64,000 bases of DNA from Cryptomeria japonica (GCF_030272615.1 NC_081414.1:6831001-6895000), one strand, 5' to 3'. Numbered from the stretch's first letter, positions 32,232 through 42,800 are shown. A program made the numbers and translations. Notes: generated from the letters alone by a model not told the origin.

Positions 32232-32239
32232 TATATAAG
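32232..32239 (+). promoter_or_regulatory. Putative TATA box 2 of LTR copy B1
   Basis: TATATAAG in GGGCACTATATAAGCCCTGG; this is present in every copy complete enough to show it. The region after it to the LTR end (about 850 bp) would be R-U5. Confidence 0.55.
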
Positions 32240-33095
32240 CCCTGGCATTTCATTTTGTAAAGGCAATAGTTAGAATAGTTAGAGGGAGTTAGTAAGCAGT
32301 TGGAAGTATTAGAATAGCAATTAGAGTAGAGTAGAGAGAGAAGGCAAAGATTGTTGCCAAGATGTTGTTGTAAAAGACTTGTAACTTCATTGAAGAAATG
32401 GTGAAATTTATGGGTCGATTCGACAATTTGCATGGTCTTTATACTTCTCATATTTGATTTCATGTTAATAAATGAGTGGAAGAAATGTGCTTGATTGATG
32501 GTGGAATTCGTATATCCATACTACTAGCAGTTTGTTGATTGCAGACTTGCCTTGTGTAGTCAACTGGAATCGTTCAGCTTAAGCCTAACTTCAATTATCG
32601 CTTCATTGATATGCATCAGCGTGATGGTGTCTATGCCTGCAGTGATGATTTGAACATCATAAAGCTTTCCTTCGAAGATCGCACTAGCCTTGTGGAGATG
32701 GTCCTGCGATGTCAAAACAAGACCTAGTTAGAATTTCATCAAAGATCAATCATTGCTCCTACATTCTGAGTGTTAGGATTAGATCCTTTCCTCGCCCTCG
32801 TCCTTTTTCCTTTTTTCAATCAAAGCTAGTGAAATCCTGTGTTCCAGCAATATTCAAAGCAAATCAGAAGTTCAATCATCAAGTGTAAGTCCCCTTGTGA
32901 TTCCAGCAAATCACATCATACCACAGAGAGCTTATCCACAAATAGAGACCCTACATACAAGAACCTTGAAGTCATCCCGATTGATCCTTTTCGCGACATC
33001 TTCAGCATTCGGAGGCTTTATTCAAGAGAGGATAAGGTACCCTTGGGTATTTTATTCTGTGTTTGATAGTGTACAAAATACACGTCAACAGGACC

Positions 33096-33288
33096 CAAGA
33101 AAAAGCAAAAGCAAGAATTGACAAGCATTTTGAGTCAAAGAAGCCATGATAAACCAAAAACAAACTGTCTTTTATATTATATACGGTTTATTTACATATT
33201 TGCATTCAAAAGAGGCTCTTAGGCAATTATATCATTTGAACAAAATGCAAAAAGAGAAGGAAAAGGTTGTTGCACAGGAAAGGCTTGA
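33096..33288 (+). other. Tat-like element, 3' DNA between solo LTR and antisense ORF
   Basis: Resumes after the duplicated GGACC. AT-rich, no gene seen; the short plus-strand ORF across 33146-33451 is the reverse of the antisense ORF and its serine run is the complement of the acidic tail. Confidence 0.5.
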
Positions 33289-33984
33289 TTATTCGTCGTC
33301 GTCATCTTCTTCTTCGAGCTCCTCTTCGTCGACGTCGTTGTCTTCTTCAAGCTCCTCTTCGTCCCTAAAATCTGAGTCGGAGTCCAAGAAGCGCAGAACC
33401 ACTTGGAGGATAGGAGGGTACTCAAGAGTCAAGATTCTCGAGAAAATGTAGTCCCAAAAAATTTGAGTACCACGTTACCTCCCCATCTGTGTCAACAAGG
33501 ATGTGTATCTTTAGCAAAAAGTCGGCTGCTTGCCAAGCTCGGTAGCGGTGTGTCGTTATTGACATGGTTTTGAAACCAGAGACCAAGGGCAACCATGGGA
33601 CTACCTCGTCGTCATCAATGTAACGCCTCAAGTCTGACGCCATAGGGATGCCCATAATGGGGTCTATATAGGCAATCACCTCATCTAACCCACCCAAATA
33701 CCTCTCATGAAAAAGCAAGTCCATAAGCTGCATAATAAGGTTTTTGGGCAAAGCAATATCCAGCACAGAGGCAACAAAGCAGAAGGTGATTCTGTGTTTA
33801 CACAAGATTGGTCTTCAAAACCTACGAAATCTTCTCCCAAGACCCATTTGATAGCAGCTATAACTACGGGGTTGCTATGGGTCGTCATCCTTTGCAGACG
33901 ATCCCAAATGTTTCCTAACAAAGCGACTTGATTACCTGTGCTCACTAGTCTAATGGGAGTATCCATTACTCCTATCCTAAGCAA
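33289..33984 (-). pseudogene. Antisense ORF downstream of pol, with acidic C-terminal tail
   Basis: Minus-strand frame from the ATG at 33984 (MLRIGVMDTPIRL), shifting near 33805 into the frame ending EYPPILQVV...EEEDDDDE with a TAA at 33289-33291; a TGA at 33422 in one frame means at least two frame breaks. The implied protein is about 230 residues: a globular part (WDRLQRMTTHSNPVV, LDEVIAYIDPIMGIPM) and a tail of some 30 mostly Asp/Glu residues. A TATA box stands 69 bp upstream. Tat-lineage elements such as Grande are known to carry antisense ORFs in this place; function is unknown and I see no named domain. Confidence 0.6.
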
Positions 33985-34052
33985 CTGCTTACTCCTATCC
34001 TAAACCACTGAGGCTTAATTTTCAGTATGACCAAAACTACTTTCTCAAGCGG

Positions 34053-34060
34053 TATTTATA
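34053..34060 (-). promoter_or_regulatory. TATA box for the antisense ORF
   Basis: The minus strand reads TATAAATA in CTTTCTATAAATACCGC, 69 bases before the ATG at 33984. The spacing suits a plant promoter. Confidence 0.5.
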
Positions 34061-34614
34061 GAAAGCTTACACCTAGAGCTATATCCATGGCTCATTCATT
34101 AACGCGAGTTGGCATTAATGGTGTTTATTTACACACAGATTAGCCTTTAATCATCCCTCTTGCGCAATCTTTTCGGAGGATGTGCAAATCACGAGTTGTC
34201 GCCATGCACCAATTTGTGATATTTCCTTTTGCAACAAATCTTAAGTAATCTCTTGCGTATACATGTTCGGCAGGCCTTCATAAATATGTATAGATCAAGG
34301 AGCCCTTCTACCAAGAATGTCATACTGGCCAGTAAAGAAAGTTTTCAAACGGCAGCGCTAAAAGGCATGATGGCCTCACTATCCAGTGAGTTGGCAGTAA
34401 TGAGCGCAGCACACGAATTAATTCCGCACGTATGTGCGAGTTGGCCACTTCATCAAGTTAACTCTCGGTTAACATACCATTCAGCACGATTTTCAAGGGT
34501 CCCATCCTCATGAATAGGTTTTATCAAAGATAAATTGCACAGGCAACAGCAAAATAAAACAAGAGCAAAGTTCTCCTAGCATCTAGAGTGTAAATTCTGA
34601 GAAAACACAGTAGA
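34061..34614. other. Region between divergent ORFs
   Basis: It separates the minus-strand ORF at 33984 from the plus-strand ORF at 34615. No repeat or LTR boundary recognised. A short ORF at 34229-34513 has no support. Confidence 0.3.
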
Positions 34615-34965
34615 ATGGCATCATATGCAGGAGCTTCTAGTACCTCTTTCGCTGGCCAGTATGTGGACATTTTCCGAGATGCGTCTTTTGCTGCCCATGT
34701 CATGCCTCTGAAGTCTGAGTGTCCATTCACTAAAGCGAAAGCAAAAGGCCCTGTCAAAGACACTGCTGTCGTTGCGGACAGGTTTGAAGATGTTTTTGAT
34801 CCAGTTCTCCGCGTTCGGTTGAAGACCCTCCGAGAGGCCGCCTATCCGAGATGGGAGAAGGGTGGTTCAAGTAGGTCTTCTTTTCAGCTTTGGCACTCTA
34901 GCCTCCCGCAATATATGGTTCCTATGGTGCCTCATTGCCCTGATTTCATCAATGCATGCATTTGA
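34615..34965 (+). CDS. Hypothetical ORF, 116 residues, partly duplicated
   Basis: MASYAGASSTSFAGQYVD opens a short soluble protein without known motifs. From residue 27 on, the DNA is repeated directly downstream; the second copy carries a TGA in the word CTCTGAGAGG (CGA in the first). It could be a further accessory ORF of the Tat-like element or a host remnant. No promoter evidence beyond an A-rich upstream stretch. Confidence 0.3.
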   Translation: MASYAGASSTSFAGQYVDIFRDASFAAHVMPLKSECPFTKAKAKGPVKDTAVVADRFEDVFDPVLRVRLKTLREAAYPRWEKGGSSRSSFQLWHSSLPQYMVPMVPHCPDFINACI

Positions 34966-35273
34966 GCTTCTTGCTTGAGCAAACCCATGTCATGCCTCTG
35001 AAGTCTGAGTGTCCATTCACTAAAGCGAAAGCAAAAGGCCCTGTCAAAGACACTGTTGTCGTTGCGGACAGGTTTGAAGATGTTTTTGATCTAGATCTCC
35101 ACGTTCAGTCGAAGACCCTCTGAGAGGCCGCCTATCAGAGATGGGAGAAGGGTGGTTCAAGTAGGTCTTCTTTTCAGCTTTGGCACTCTGCCCTCCCGCA
35201 ATATATGGTTCCTATGGTGCCTCATTGCCCTGATTTCATCAATGCATGCATTTGAGCTTCTTGCTTGAGCAAA
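34694..35273 (+). repeat. Direct tandem duplication, 290-bp unit
   Basis: 34694-34983 and 34984-35273 are head to tail and nearly identical, with only a handful of substitutions, several of them C to T or G to A. The duplication is recent compared with the decay around it. Confidence 0.9.
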
Positions 35274-35294
35274 CCCTAGGACAAAAACCTTAAG

Positions 35295-35346
35295 TGTAAT
35301 GTCCCCATTTTAGCTAATCATCAGAAGATTGCTCGTTAGCCCGTTT
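35295..35346 (+). repeat. 5' LTR stub
   Basis: TGTAATGTCCCCATTTTAGC and the next 30 bases match the start of the LTR at 46138 (CGTAATGTCCCC...), with few changes, then similarity stops at CCCGTTT. The missing 1.8 kb could have gone by deletion or by template switching during reverse transcription. Confidence 0.8.
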
Positions 35347-35350
35347 ATTA

Positions 35351-35775
35351 GCTCCTAAAGTTCCCTATAATTATGACATACTGAAGGAGGTTCTACAGCT
35401 GATTGTGGAGAGTCTACATGGGTTACAGGATGTCAAAGCCCCTACCTTTGGTAAGAGGGCTAAAATTTTAGAAATTATGGCAAACATCAGATCATTTGTC
35501 ATTATGTTGGATCTCCAATGTGATAAGTTGATTTTACAAATGTTTAATTGTTTCATTGTTGAAAGGTAAAGTCAAATATGTTTGACATCTTGTCCATGAT
35601 CTTAGATGAAAATGATGATGTTTATATGCAGTTGCAATCTGATTTGCTAGACATTTGGAGAAGAGAGCTGCATGTTTCAGCTGCTGCCTATGACCTCTCA
35701 AGAAGTTTGATTGAGCTGAAGATTGAGAAATTCAGGGAGCAGCTGACTTCAAAAGAATTGATCATTTGGGGTTTA
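35351..35775 (+). pseudogene. PDS5-like: PDS5-like cohesin-cofactor fragment
   Basis: The first frame (35351-35567) reads APKVPYNYDILKEV, APTFGKRAKILEIMA and VIMLDLQCDKLILQMF, which follows the HEAT-repeat N-terminal region of plant PDS5 (AP..PY..DI.KE...LIV; F..R..ILE..A; MLDLECD). After a 1-2-base frame break at about 35568 it goes on as MFDILSMILDENDDV and AAYDLSRSLIELKIEKF, again in the order expected of PDS5. No intron interrupts about 140 codons, which suggests capture from a spliced transcript, but the intron positions of the source gene are not known to me. PDS5 regulates cohesin; this copy is broken and lies in an element. Confidence 0.7.
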
Positions 35776-36894
35776 CAAATATCACCTCCTCTTCAAGGGA
35801 GAATCGATCCAGATGTTGAGAAGAAAGCCACAACTTTGAATACATATATTTCTATGCCTGAGGAAAGTAAAAAGGATAATGACTGCCATTCAGTTGAGGG
35901 GGAATTTATTGAGTTTGAGTCAAACACTACAGGAGAGGAGTTTTCAAAACTCTTCATTGGAGATGTGCAGATTTTCATTGATAAAACAGTGGAAGAGGGA
36001 AACTCCTTTGAGGAGGCCACTAATGATCATGTTACTGCTCCAGAAAAACTTCACGATGAGAGCATGCCATCTATCAGTCAATCAACTAAGTGGGAAGATG
36101 AGACCATGGATCAAACTAAACCCACTTGTATAGAGGCACCTAATCAGGGTATTGAGGATATTTCTACAGGAGGAATTAGTACTGAGCTGATTCGGGAGCA
36201 TAACTTGAGCATACATGACTTTTTAGATGAAGAAATTCAGTCACAATCAGGTGCCTCTTCATGCGAAGCGGAAGTTGTTCATATACTTCACAGTCCGCAC
36301 AGTTTGTGGAATCAGTTGAAGGTGAATGAGGATGGGATTGTGGCAGTCTTATCCCATCATGATGAGATGCACAAGCTGGTTGAAAATTACCTTTGGATGA
36401 TTTAGTTGGAGAGGAGACAAAAGGGAATTGAAGCAAATTCTTCTCTTGACAGCTTGCTGATGATCAAAGAAGGTATGAGAACAATGAAGACAAACTATTT
36501 GCACCTTCTTTTAGATCGTGCTCACCTTCTCAACCTAGTTGAGATCTATTCAGATGCTTTGAGAAGTAAGGAGGAAGAAATTGATAATCTCTGCTTACAG
36601 TTGAGCATGGCCCATTCTTCCTTACACAAAGCAGAGAAAACCATTGTTGTTCCATCGGTGAACAATGAGTATGATGTAAGAACCTTGGATATCATACAGA
36701 TCATTGAGAGAATTGAGGAAATCTATAAGTATGAAATGACACAACAGGACTTCAGCACCTTTCCAGATGATTTCGGTTTACAATTTGGAGAGGAGTATGT
36801 TAGCTATAGTATTCCAGCAACTTCCTCATGGGTTTTACCTCCTATTTCATTGATTGTGTTAAAAATAGAACCAGAAAGCTACAAACTCAAATAA
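35776..36894 (+). pseudogene. Unrecognised ORF continuing from the PDS5-like fragment
   Basis: The frame opened at 35578 runs on without break to a TAG at 36403-36405, then continues in the same frame to 36894, about 437 residues in all. The part after the PDS5 similarity is acidic and probably disordered (VEGEFIEFESNTTGEEF), then helical (IKEGMRTMKTNYLHLLLDR, YSDALRSKEEEIDNL), with coiled-coil character. No known domain. The ORF would be a chimera of captured and element sequence. Confidence 0.5.
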
Positions 36895-37605
36895 TGGAAA
36901 CTAAGAAAGCTTAAGAGAACAAGAAACACAACAAATTATCCTGGGAAAACCCTCCACCTGAGGGTGAAAAACCTAGCCACACCAAAAATAGATTTTATTG
37001 AATGCTCAAAATAAGTACATAACTCTCACACTTAGTAGCCAATCATTTAACAATGATTGATGATCCTCAAATAGAAGATGATTATCAGAAAACTCCTTAC
37101 AAAATAAGGTTAAAGAAGATGCTAATAGAACAAATCTTCACACAGCAATGAACATAGCTAAACGTAGATAATTATCTTGAAGGACTAGAGAAAATGTAAG
37201 ATCACAGCACCCAAGTTCAGAGACTTTTATCAGAGAACATTAGAACAGAATGTCAATCCCTTCTAAATGGCCCTTGGCATCTAAATAAATAGCATACACC
37301 AAGACATGATAAAGCTCACGAAGAAGAGGAAGACGGGAAGCCAAGCATCACGAAAGATAGCAATTATACACTGACAACACCACGAGTCAAAGAACTTCGG
37401 TGGAGGAAAAGAAACGTTTTTCCAGCTAAGCAGAGACGGAGACAGCTACGAAGAGTCCGATAGAAGAAGGATGAAACCGATACACTTGCAACTATTTATG
37501 AAGCAAACCGAACACGAATGAAGAGCTCGAGAATTTCATAAATACGACAGGCATGATTTCTACTGAAGTTACAATCTTTAACAGATTGACGGCTGTCCTA
37601 CGATA
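36895..37605. other. Non-coding interior, possibly part of another LTR
   Basis: It contains CCTGGGAAAACCCTCCACC and GGGTGAAAAACC, wording like that seen at 57098-57120 and in many plant LTRs, suggesting an older LTR piece in the minus direction. No ORF. It borders the LTR at 37606. Confidence 0.35.
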
Positions 37606-38139
37606 TGTTGTGACATGTTCACACATCGCCCCATTGCAAATGGGGACCCATGCTTTTTGCTTTCTAGGTTAGTTTTCTTAGCTTAGTCTTTTAGGTTTGT
37701 GCTATTAATCTTTGCATTAAGGAGTTTCTAGAGAGCTCATTAGGATAGGAGAGTCTGCTTGAATTGAAGTGGGTCAGTAGGTGGTCCAGGTCAGGGTCTC
37801 TATTGAAAGCTTCCTCTTGGTTAGGCCTGGGGACTTGTTTTTGGGGAGAGTAAGGGAATCTTTGTACCTTGCCATGAGTCTAAGTGAAAATCCAAGGGTG
37901 GCCATGCCTCTAAGACCCATGTCATTTAGTCAAGGAAGTGAATGAGGATATGTGAGTAAGTTTTGTCAAGGATTTTCCCTTTGAAGGTTTGAGTTGGTCA
38001 AGTCAATGGATGATGAAGTTCTAGTACTCTAGGCGTTGATTGGTATTAAACTGACCTATTTATTCTTAGAAAACGCCTAATGATCAAGTCTAGACTTGAA
38101 AATTTGACAAGATGAAGAGAAATTTGTACTAAAAGGTCA

Positions 38140-39180
38140 AATTCGCTCCTGACCCTTCCAAAGGGTCCAGAGCAAATTTCTTGAGAAAGGGATTATTACC
38201 TTAGATTCTTGCACTTTTAAGGTCTTGTTTGATGCAAATATACTTGTATACCTATTAGGAGGAGCATGATGTCGAAACTTGAACATGAAAACTTGAGCAA
38301 AAGTGGAGAATTTGAGCTAGAACCTCAAATTCGCTCCTGACCCTTCCAAAGGTACAGGAGCGAATTCCTCCTAAACTCCCTTTGCCCTCCTAATTTGGAT
38401 GAAATCTCACTCTAGAATGATTAATTGGAAAGAAATTAGCTTGAATTCACCCTTGGAGATGCCTTGGACAAACTTGGACTTGGAAATTTGGAGAGAAAGT
38501 CAAGAATTTGAGCATTATTGCAAAAATTCGCTCCTGACCCTTCCAAAGGGACAAGACTCTTTTATGCCTAAGTTTAGACTATAAACCTTGCTCCCATGGC
38601 GATTGGAAGAAGCTTAATGTATTGATGCCTTGAAAAGTAAATTGAAAGCGGGTTGAATGTACTTGGATCATGGAGAAGTTTGGAATTTAAGCTTAAAGAA
38701 GAATTTTGCTCTTGACCCTTCCAAAGGGACAAGAGCGAATTTCTCCAAGAGCACCTTCTTGCCCCTTATTTGGATCAAATTCATGATTCTATGCCTTGAG
38801 TGAAGGCGATTTGTTTCGTACATGCTCTTGAAGTGGATTCAAACAAAGTGATGTGATGAAATGTGGAGAATTTATGCAAAAAGCAAAATTTCGCTCCTGA
38901 CCCTTCCAAAGGGTCCAGAGCGAAATTCTTTGAGGTCATGTACCTTCCAAAGGCACCCAAGCGAAATCTCTTAAAGCCTCCTTTTTTGCATCAAATCTAG
39001 ACTCCGAAGGCATTGGTTAAGGTTGACACCCTTAGACAAACATTTGAGTGAATTGCAGTCGCAAAATGTTAGGAATTTGAACAATAAATCCAAATTTCGC
39101 TCCTGACCCTTCCAAAGGGTCCAGAGCAAATTTTCCTAGAGGGGTATGTACCTTCCAAGCGTACACAAGCGAATTTGCCA
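38140..39180 (+). repeat. Hairpin-motif array in LTR copy A2, first part
   Basis: Units start near 38142, 38330, 38527, 38706, 38890 and 39096 (spacing 179-206 bp), arms TTCGCTC...GAGCGAA with inner GACCC...GGGTC or degenerate versions. Two partial copies (CCTTCCAAAGGCACCCAAGCG type) lie at 38941 and 39150. The array continues at 42625 beyond the nested LTR. Confidence 0.85.
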
Positions 39181-39594
39181 AGGATTGTGCTTTGATCCCA
39201 AGTTTGAGCAAGGAGACCCTTAGGATGCCTTCCTAGCTGTTGTGACGTTTTCACACATCGCCCCATTGCCAATGGGGACCCATGTTTTTTGCTTTTTAGG
39301 GTTTGTTTTTGGGTCTTTTAGGGTTTTGTTAGCTAGCCTTTGCACTTTGAGTGTCGCCCAGGTGATCACATGGATAAGCAAGTCCGGCTTGAGTGATGTC
39401 TTGATTCTGAAATTTGGCTAAGTCTGGAATGTCCTGAAATTTGGGCTAAGTTTGAAAGTCTTGATCCTGAAATTTGGCTAAGTCTGGAATGTCCTGATCC
39501 TGAATTTGACTAAGTCTGGAAACTGAAAAACCTCAAAAAACTAGATTTTCCAATATAACTCCTGGAGGTCTAAAACCACTCTCAAACATCCTGA

Positions 39595-39655
39595 AAGTAT
39601 ATATGGAATATAACTTAAAGTATAACTTATACTTAAATGTTATATTCCATTAAAA
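39595..39655. repeat. MITE-like inverted repeat in copy B2
   Basis: ATGGAATATAACTTAAAGTATAA faces TTATACTTAAATGTTATATTCCAT with almost no loop, 23-24 bases per arm; only one indel and one mismatch break the pairing. Equivalent to 3213-3270 and to a disrupted version in B1. Confidence 0.7.
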
Positions 39656-39687
39656 TTGTCCTGATAGAGAGTTCGAAAAGTCAAATT

Positions 39688-40125
39688 TCGCTCCTGTCCT
39701 TCACTGAGGATCCAGAGCGAATTTCGCTCCTGTCCCTCTCCAAGGGTCCACGGCGAATCGCTCATGTCCCTCACCAAGGGTCCAGAACGAAAAAGCTTAG
39801 TGGAGACATTCCTGACCTTGTTTGGACAAATTGAGACATCAAAGGCATGAAGGAAGACCCAATCGATCCGTTGAAGATAATTTTCGAAGCTAGCAAAACA
39901 CAAGTGAGCTTATAAATGCAAAATCGCTCCTGTCCCTCTCCCAGGGACCAGGGCGAAAATGGTTCTAAGGAGCATTCGTTCCAAAAATTGAATAGATCAA
40001 ACTCAAGGTTTCAAGTAAAATGCCATTTTGGACGTCCAGGATGAAGTGTTGAACGTGAAAAACAAGAATTGCAAGGCTAAAGTGTAAGGGCGCTCCTGTC
40101 CCTCTCCCAGGGACCAGAGCGATCT
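39688..40125 (+). repeat. Hairpin-motif array in LTR copy B2 (5 units)
   Basis: Units start near 39687, 39726, 39759, 39925 and 40092, subfamily-B inner arms (GTCCC...GGGAC). Compared with B1, whole units with their spacers are absent, as expected from unequal exchange. Confidence 0.85.
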
Positions 40126-40468
40126 TGTTGATGTCCATTATCTTGCCATGCCTAGGCGCCAATATCATCTATGACACATTAAATGCCAATTTCGATGAAA
40201 CCTTAAGATATTTTAAAAAATTAAATTGGCATTTAAAAATAGCGCATAAGGTATTTAATTAATTAATTTAGCCTTTTAAAAATCGAAATTATTAACTACA
40301 AAGGCATTTAAATTAATTAATTATTAAATTAAATAAAAAGGGAGAGCACTTGGGGATACTATTTTAATGTTTTTTTTTTAAAAAGTCGGCCTCCTTTTTA
40401 TTTAAGTTTTGTTTATTATTTGCCTTATTTTCTAAGTCGGCCTATGGGCAATTAAAGAGATGAGCGCC

Positions 40469-40476
40469 TATATAAG
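40469..40476 (+). promoter_or_regulatory. Putative TATA box 1 of LTR copy B2
   Basis: TATATAAG in GCGCCTATATAAGAAGG; equivalent to 31111 in B1. Confidence 0.5.
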
Positions 40477-41609
40477 AAGGGTATTTTGAAACATTTTAAT
40501 CCATCATTCACTCATCATTTCAAATGCGATTTGGAAGGGCAAAGAAGAAGTGCGAAATCTAGCTTGTGTGGAGCGAATTTCTACCAAGTGTGGAGACTAA
40601 GGAAGGCGAAATTCATCTTGAAGGCTATGGGAGAGGCATATTTCTTGCTAGATTGGAGGATAATTTCCAGATTTTTGAAGACATTTGAAGGCGAATTTCC
40701 AGATCTTGAAGAGGCTAGTGGAAGATGGAGTTCTTTTCCAAGCTAAAGGAGGCGCATTTTGCTAAAGGGAGCTTTGATCTACACTTTGCCTAGCGAATTC
40801 ACCTTATTTTTGCATCTTTTTCTAGAATTAATTCTCAAGTGGAGGTATGGCGTAATCACCTTGGCACCATTTTTGAAGATTTAAATTTTGCTTTGAAAAT
40901 CCTAAATTAGGAAATGATAACTCAAGATTTATCATGAGGTTTCCTAAATTAAAATCTTGAATCTTCCTTTTAAAGTTTAATTTTTAGATTTCAAGATATA
41001 TTACTAATTTTGAAATGTTGTGTAGGTATCAAGATGGTGACTCCCAAACTCGAAGGATCTACAAGTCGGAAGGCTCTCATCAAGGAAAATCAAGCCAGAA
41101 CAAGGACGATCAAGCAAGGACAAGGACGACCTTCTTCGATCCAGCCTAGCATTGACAAGGGCGACCTCCTCCAACCTAGCATCGACAAGGACGACCTTCT
41201 TCGATCCAGCATCATCAAGATAAGGGCGACCTCTTCCAATCCAGTATTCCAAGGCGAGGTACAACAATCGTCCTGCACATCAAGGACACAAGAAGTTAGA
41301 GCAAAGGGTTCGTTGAGGAAGCCAATAGTTCCAGATGAATTAATTAAAGCTAGCTTCTCAACAACATTAAGTTGAATATCTACCAAGTTACAAGTGTCAG
41401 ACAAGGTGGCATCCCAATCATCGCTCATCCAGTCAGTGTGTTCCACCTCCGCATGTCCAGATTCAATGTACCTAACTCATGGAAGGTGGCACAAACTCCG
41501 ATGTACCTACCCCAGCTATCCATTGGTGGAATTTTCTAGAGAGGACATGTGTCCAAGCAATACAATTTTATCATTGGTCAAGCATTAAATGTTATGTAAT
41601 GGTTGTAAC

Positions 41610-41627
41610 AAACCCTAATTAGGGTTT
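41610..41627. promoter_or_regulatory. Perfect telo-box palindrome, copy B2
   Basis: AAACCCTAATTAGGGTTT, 64 bases before TATA box 2. Confidence 0.65.
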
Positions 41628-41691
41628 TCATTGTAAAATCTTGGCCATCGATCTCAAATTGATCTAAGCCATCTAATTGTATTGAGGGCAC

Positions 41692-41699
41692 TATATAAG
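41692..41699 (+). promoter_or_regulatory. Putative TATA box 2 of LTR copy B2
   Basis: TATATAAG in GGGCACTATATAAGCCCTGG, identical context to copy B1. Confidence 0.55.
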
Positions 41700-42624
41700 C
41701 CCTGGCATTTCATTTGTAAAGGATAATTAGAAAGCAATTAGAGAAATAGTTAGGAATAGTTGGAAGCAGTTAGAAGATAGAGAGAGAATAGCAATTAGAG
41801 TAGAGTAGAGAGAGAAGGCAAAGATTGTTGCCAAGATGTTGTTGTAAAAGACTTGTAACTTCATTGAAGAAATGGTGAAATTTATGGGTCGATTCGACAA
41901 TTTGCATGGTCTTTATACTTCTCATGTTTGATTTCATGTTATTAGATGAGTGGAAGAAATGTGCTTGATTGATGGTGAAATTCATATATCCATACTACTA
42001 GCAGTTTGTTGATTGCAGACTTGCCTTGCGTAGTCAACTGGAATCATTCAACTTAAGCTTAACTTCAATTGTCGCTTCTTCATTGATATGCATCAACCTG
42101 ATGGTGTTTATGCCTGCAGTGATGATTTGAACATCATAAAGCTTCCCTTCGAAGATCGCACTAGCCTTGTGGAGATGGCCCTGCGATGTCAAAACAAGAC
42201 CTAGTTAGAGTTTCATCAAAGATCAATCATTGCTCCTACATTCCTTAGTATTAGGATTAGATTCTTTCCTCGCCCTCCTCTTTTTTCCTTTTTTTTTCAA
42301 GTCAAAGTTAGTAAGATCCTGTGTTCCAGCAATATTCAAAGCAAATCAGAAGTTCAGGCATCAAATGTAAGTCCCCTTGTGATTCCAGCAAATCACATCA
42401 TACCACAGAGAGCTTATCCACACGTAGAGACCCTACATACAAGAACCTTGAAGTCATCCTGATTGATCCTTTTTCACGATATCTTCAGCAATCAGAGGCT
42501 TTACTCAAGAGAGGATAAGGTACCCTTGGGTATTTTATTCTGTGTTTGATAGTGTACAAAATACACGTCAACACTAGCATGGACCAAGATCAAAGCAAAA
42601 GTAAAATGAAGGATGAATTGAGCA

Positions 42625-42800
42625 TGAAAAGCCAATTTCGCTCTTGTACCTTCCAGAGGGTCCAAAGCGAATTTTCATTATAGGTCATGTCCTTCCAGAG
42701 GGTCCAGAGCGAATTTTCATTATAGGTCTTGTCCTTCCAAAGGGTCCAGAGCGAATTTTCATTATAGGTCCTGTCCTTCCAAAGGGTCCAAAGCAAAATT
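42625..42800 (+). repeat. Hairpin-motif array in LTR copy A2, second part (about 42-bp tandem)
   Basis: Four units near 42632, 42682, 42724 and 42766 follow at only about 42-50 bp, each ending CCAGAGCGAATTTTCATTAT. The outer 5' arm is lost in the last three (TCATGTCCTTCC instead of TCGCTCCTG...), so they cannot form the full hairpin. Confidence 0.8.

Larger units (their letters stand above)
29268..33090 (+). mobile_element. TGTTG-family solo LTR, subfamily B (copy B1)
   Basis: It starts TGTTGTGACG and ends GTACAAAATACACGTCAACA, 3823 bp, with TSD GGACC at 29263-29267 and 33091-33095. No internal region, so solo LTR or an intact short element. Order inside: short tandem repeat, MITE-like inverted repeat, hairpin array (29660-30780), TATA box 1 (31112), splice-acceptor-like TTGTGTAG (31592), telo-box palindrome (32150), TATA box 2 (32232), conserved end. 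Small ORFs (31577-31878, with KDGL-type repeats) are not convincing genes. Confidence 0.9.
39238..42573 (+). mobile_element. TGTTG-family solo LTR, subfamily B (copy B2)
   Basis: TGTTGTGACG...ACACGTCAACA, 3336 bp, TSD CTAGC at 39233-39237 and 42574-42578. It is inserted inside copy A2, within its hairpin array, and closely resembles B1 outside the array. The array is shorter (39688-40125, five units against nine), which accounts for most of the length difference of about 490 bp. TATA box 1 at 40469, telo-box palindrome at 41610 and TATA box 2 at 41692 are intact. Confidence 0.92.

Noticed and set aside
33146-33451. Serine-rich plus-strand ORF
   Set aside because: Its serine run is the complement of the acidic tail of the antisense ORF.
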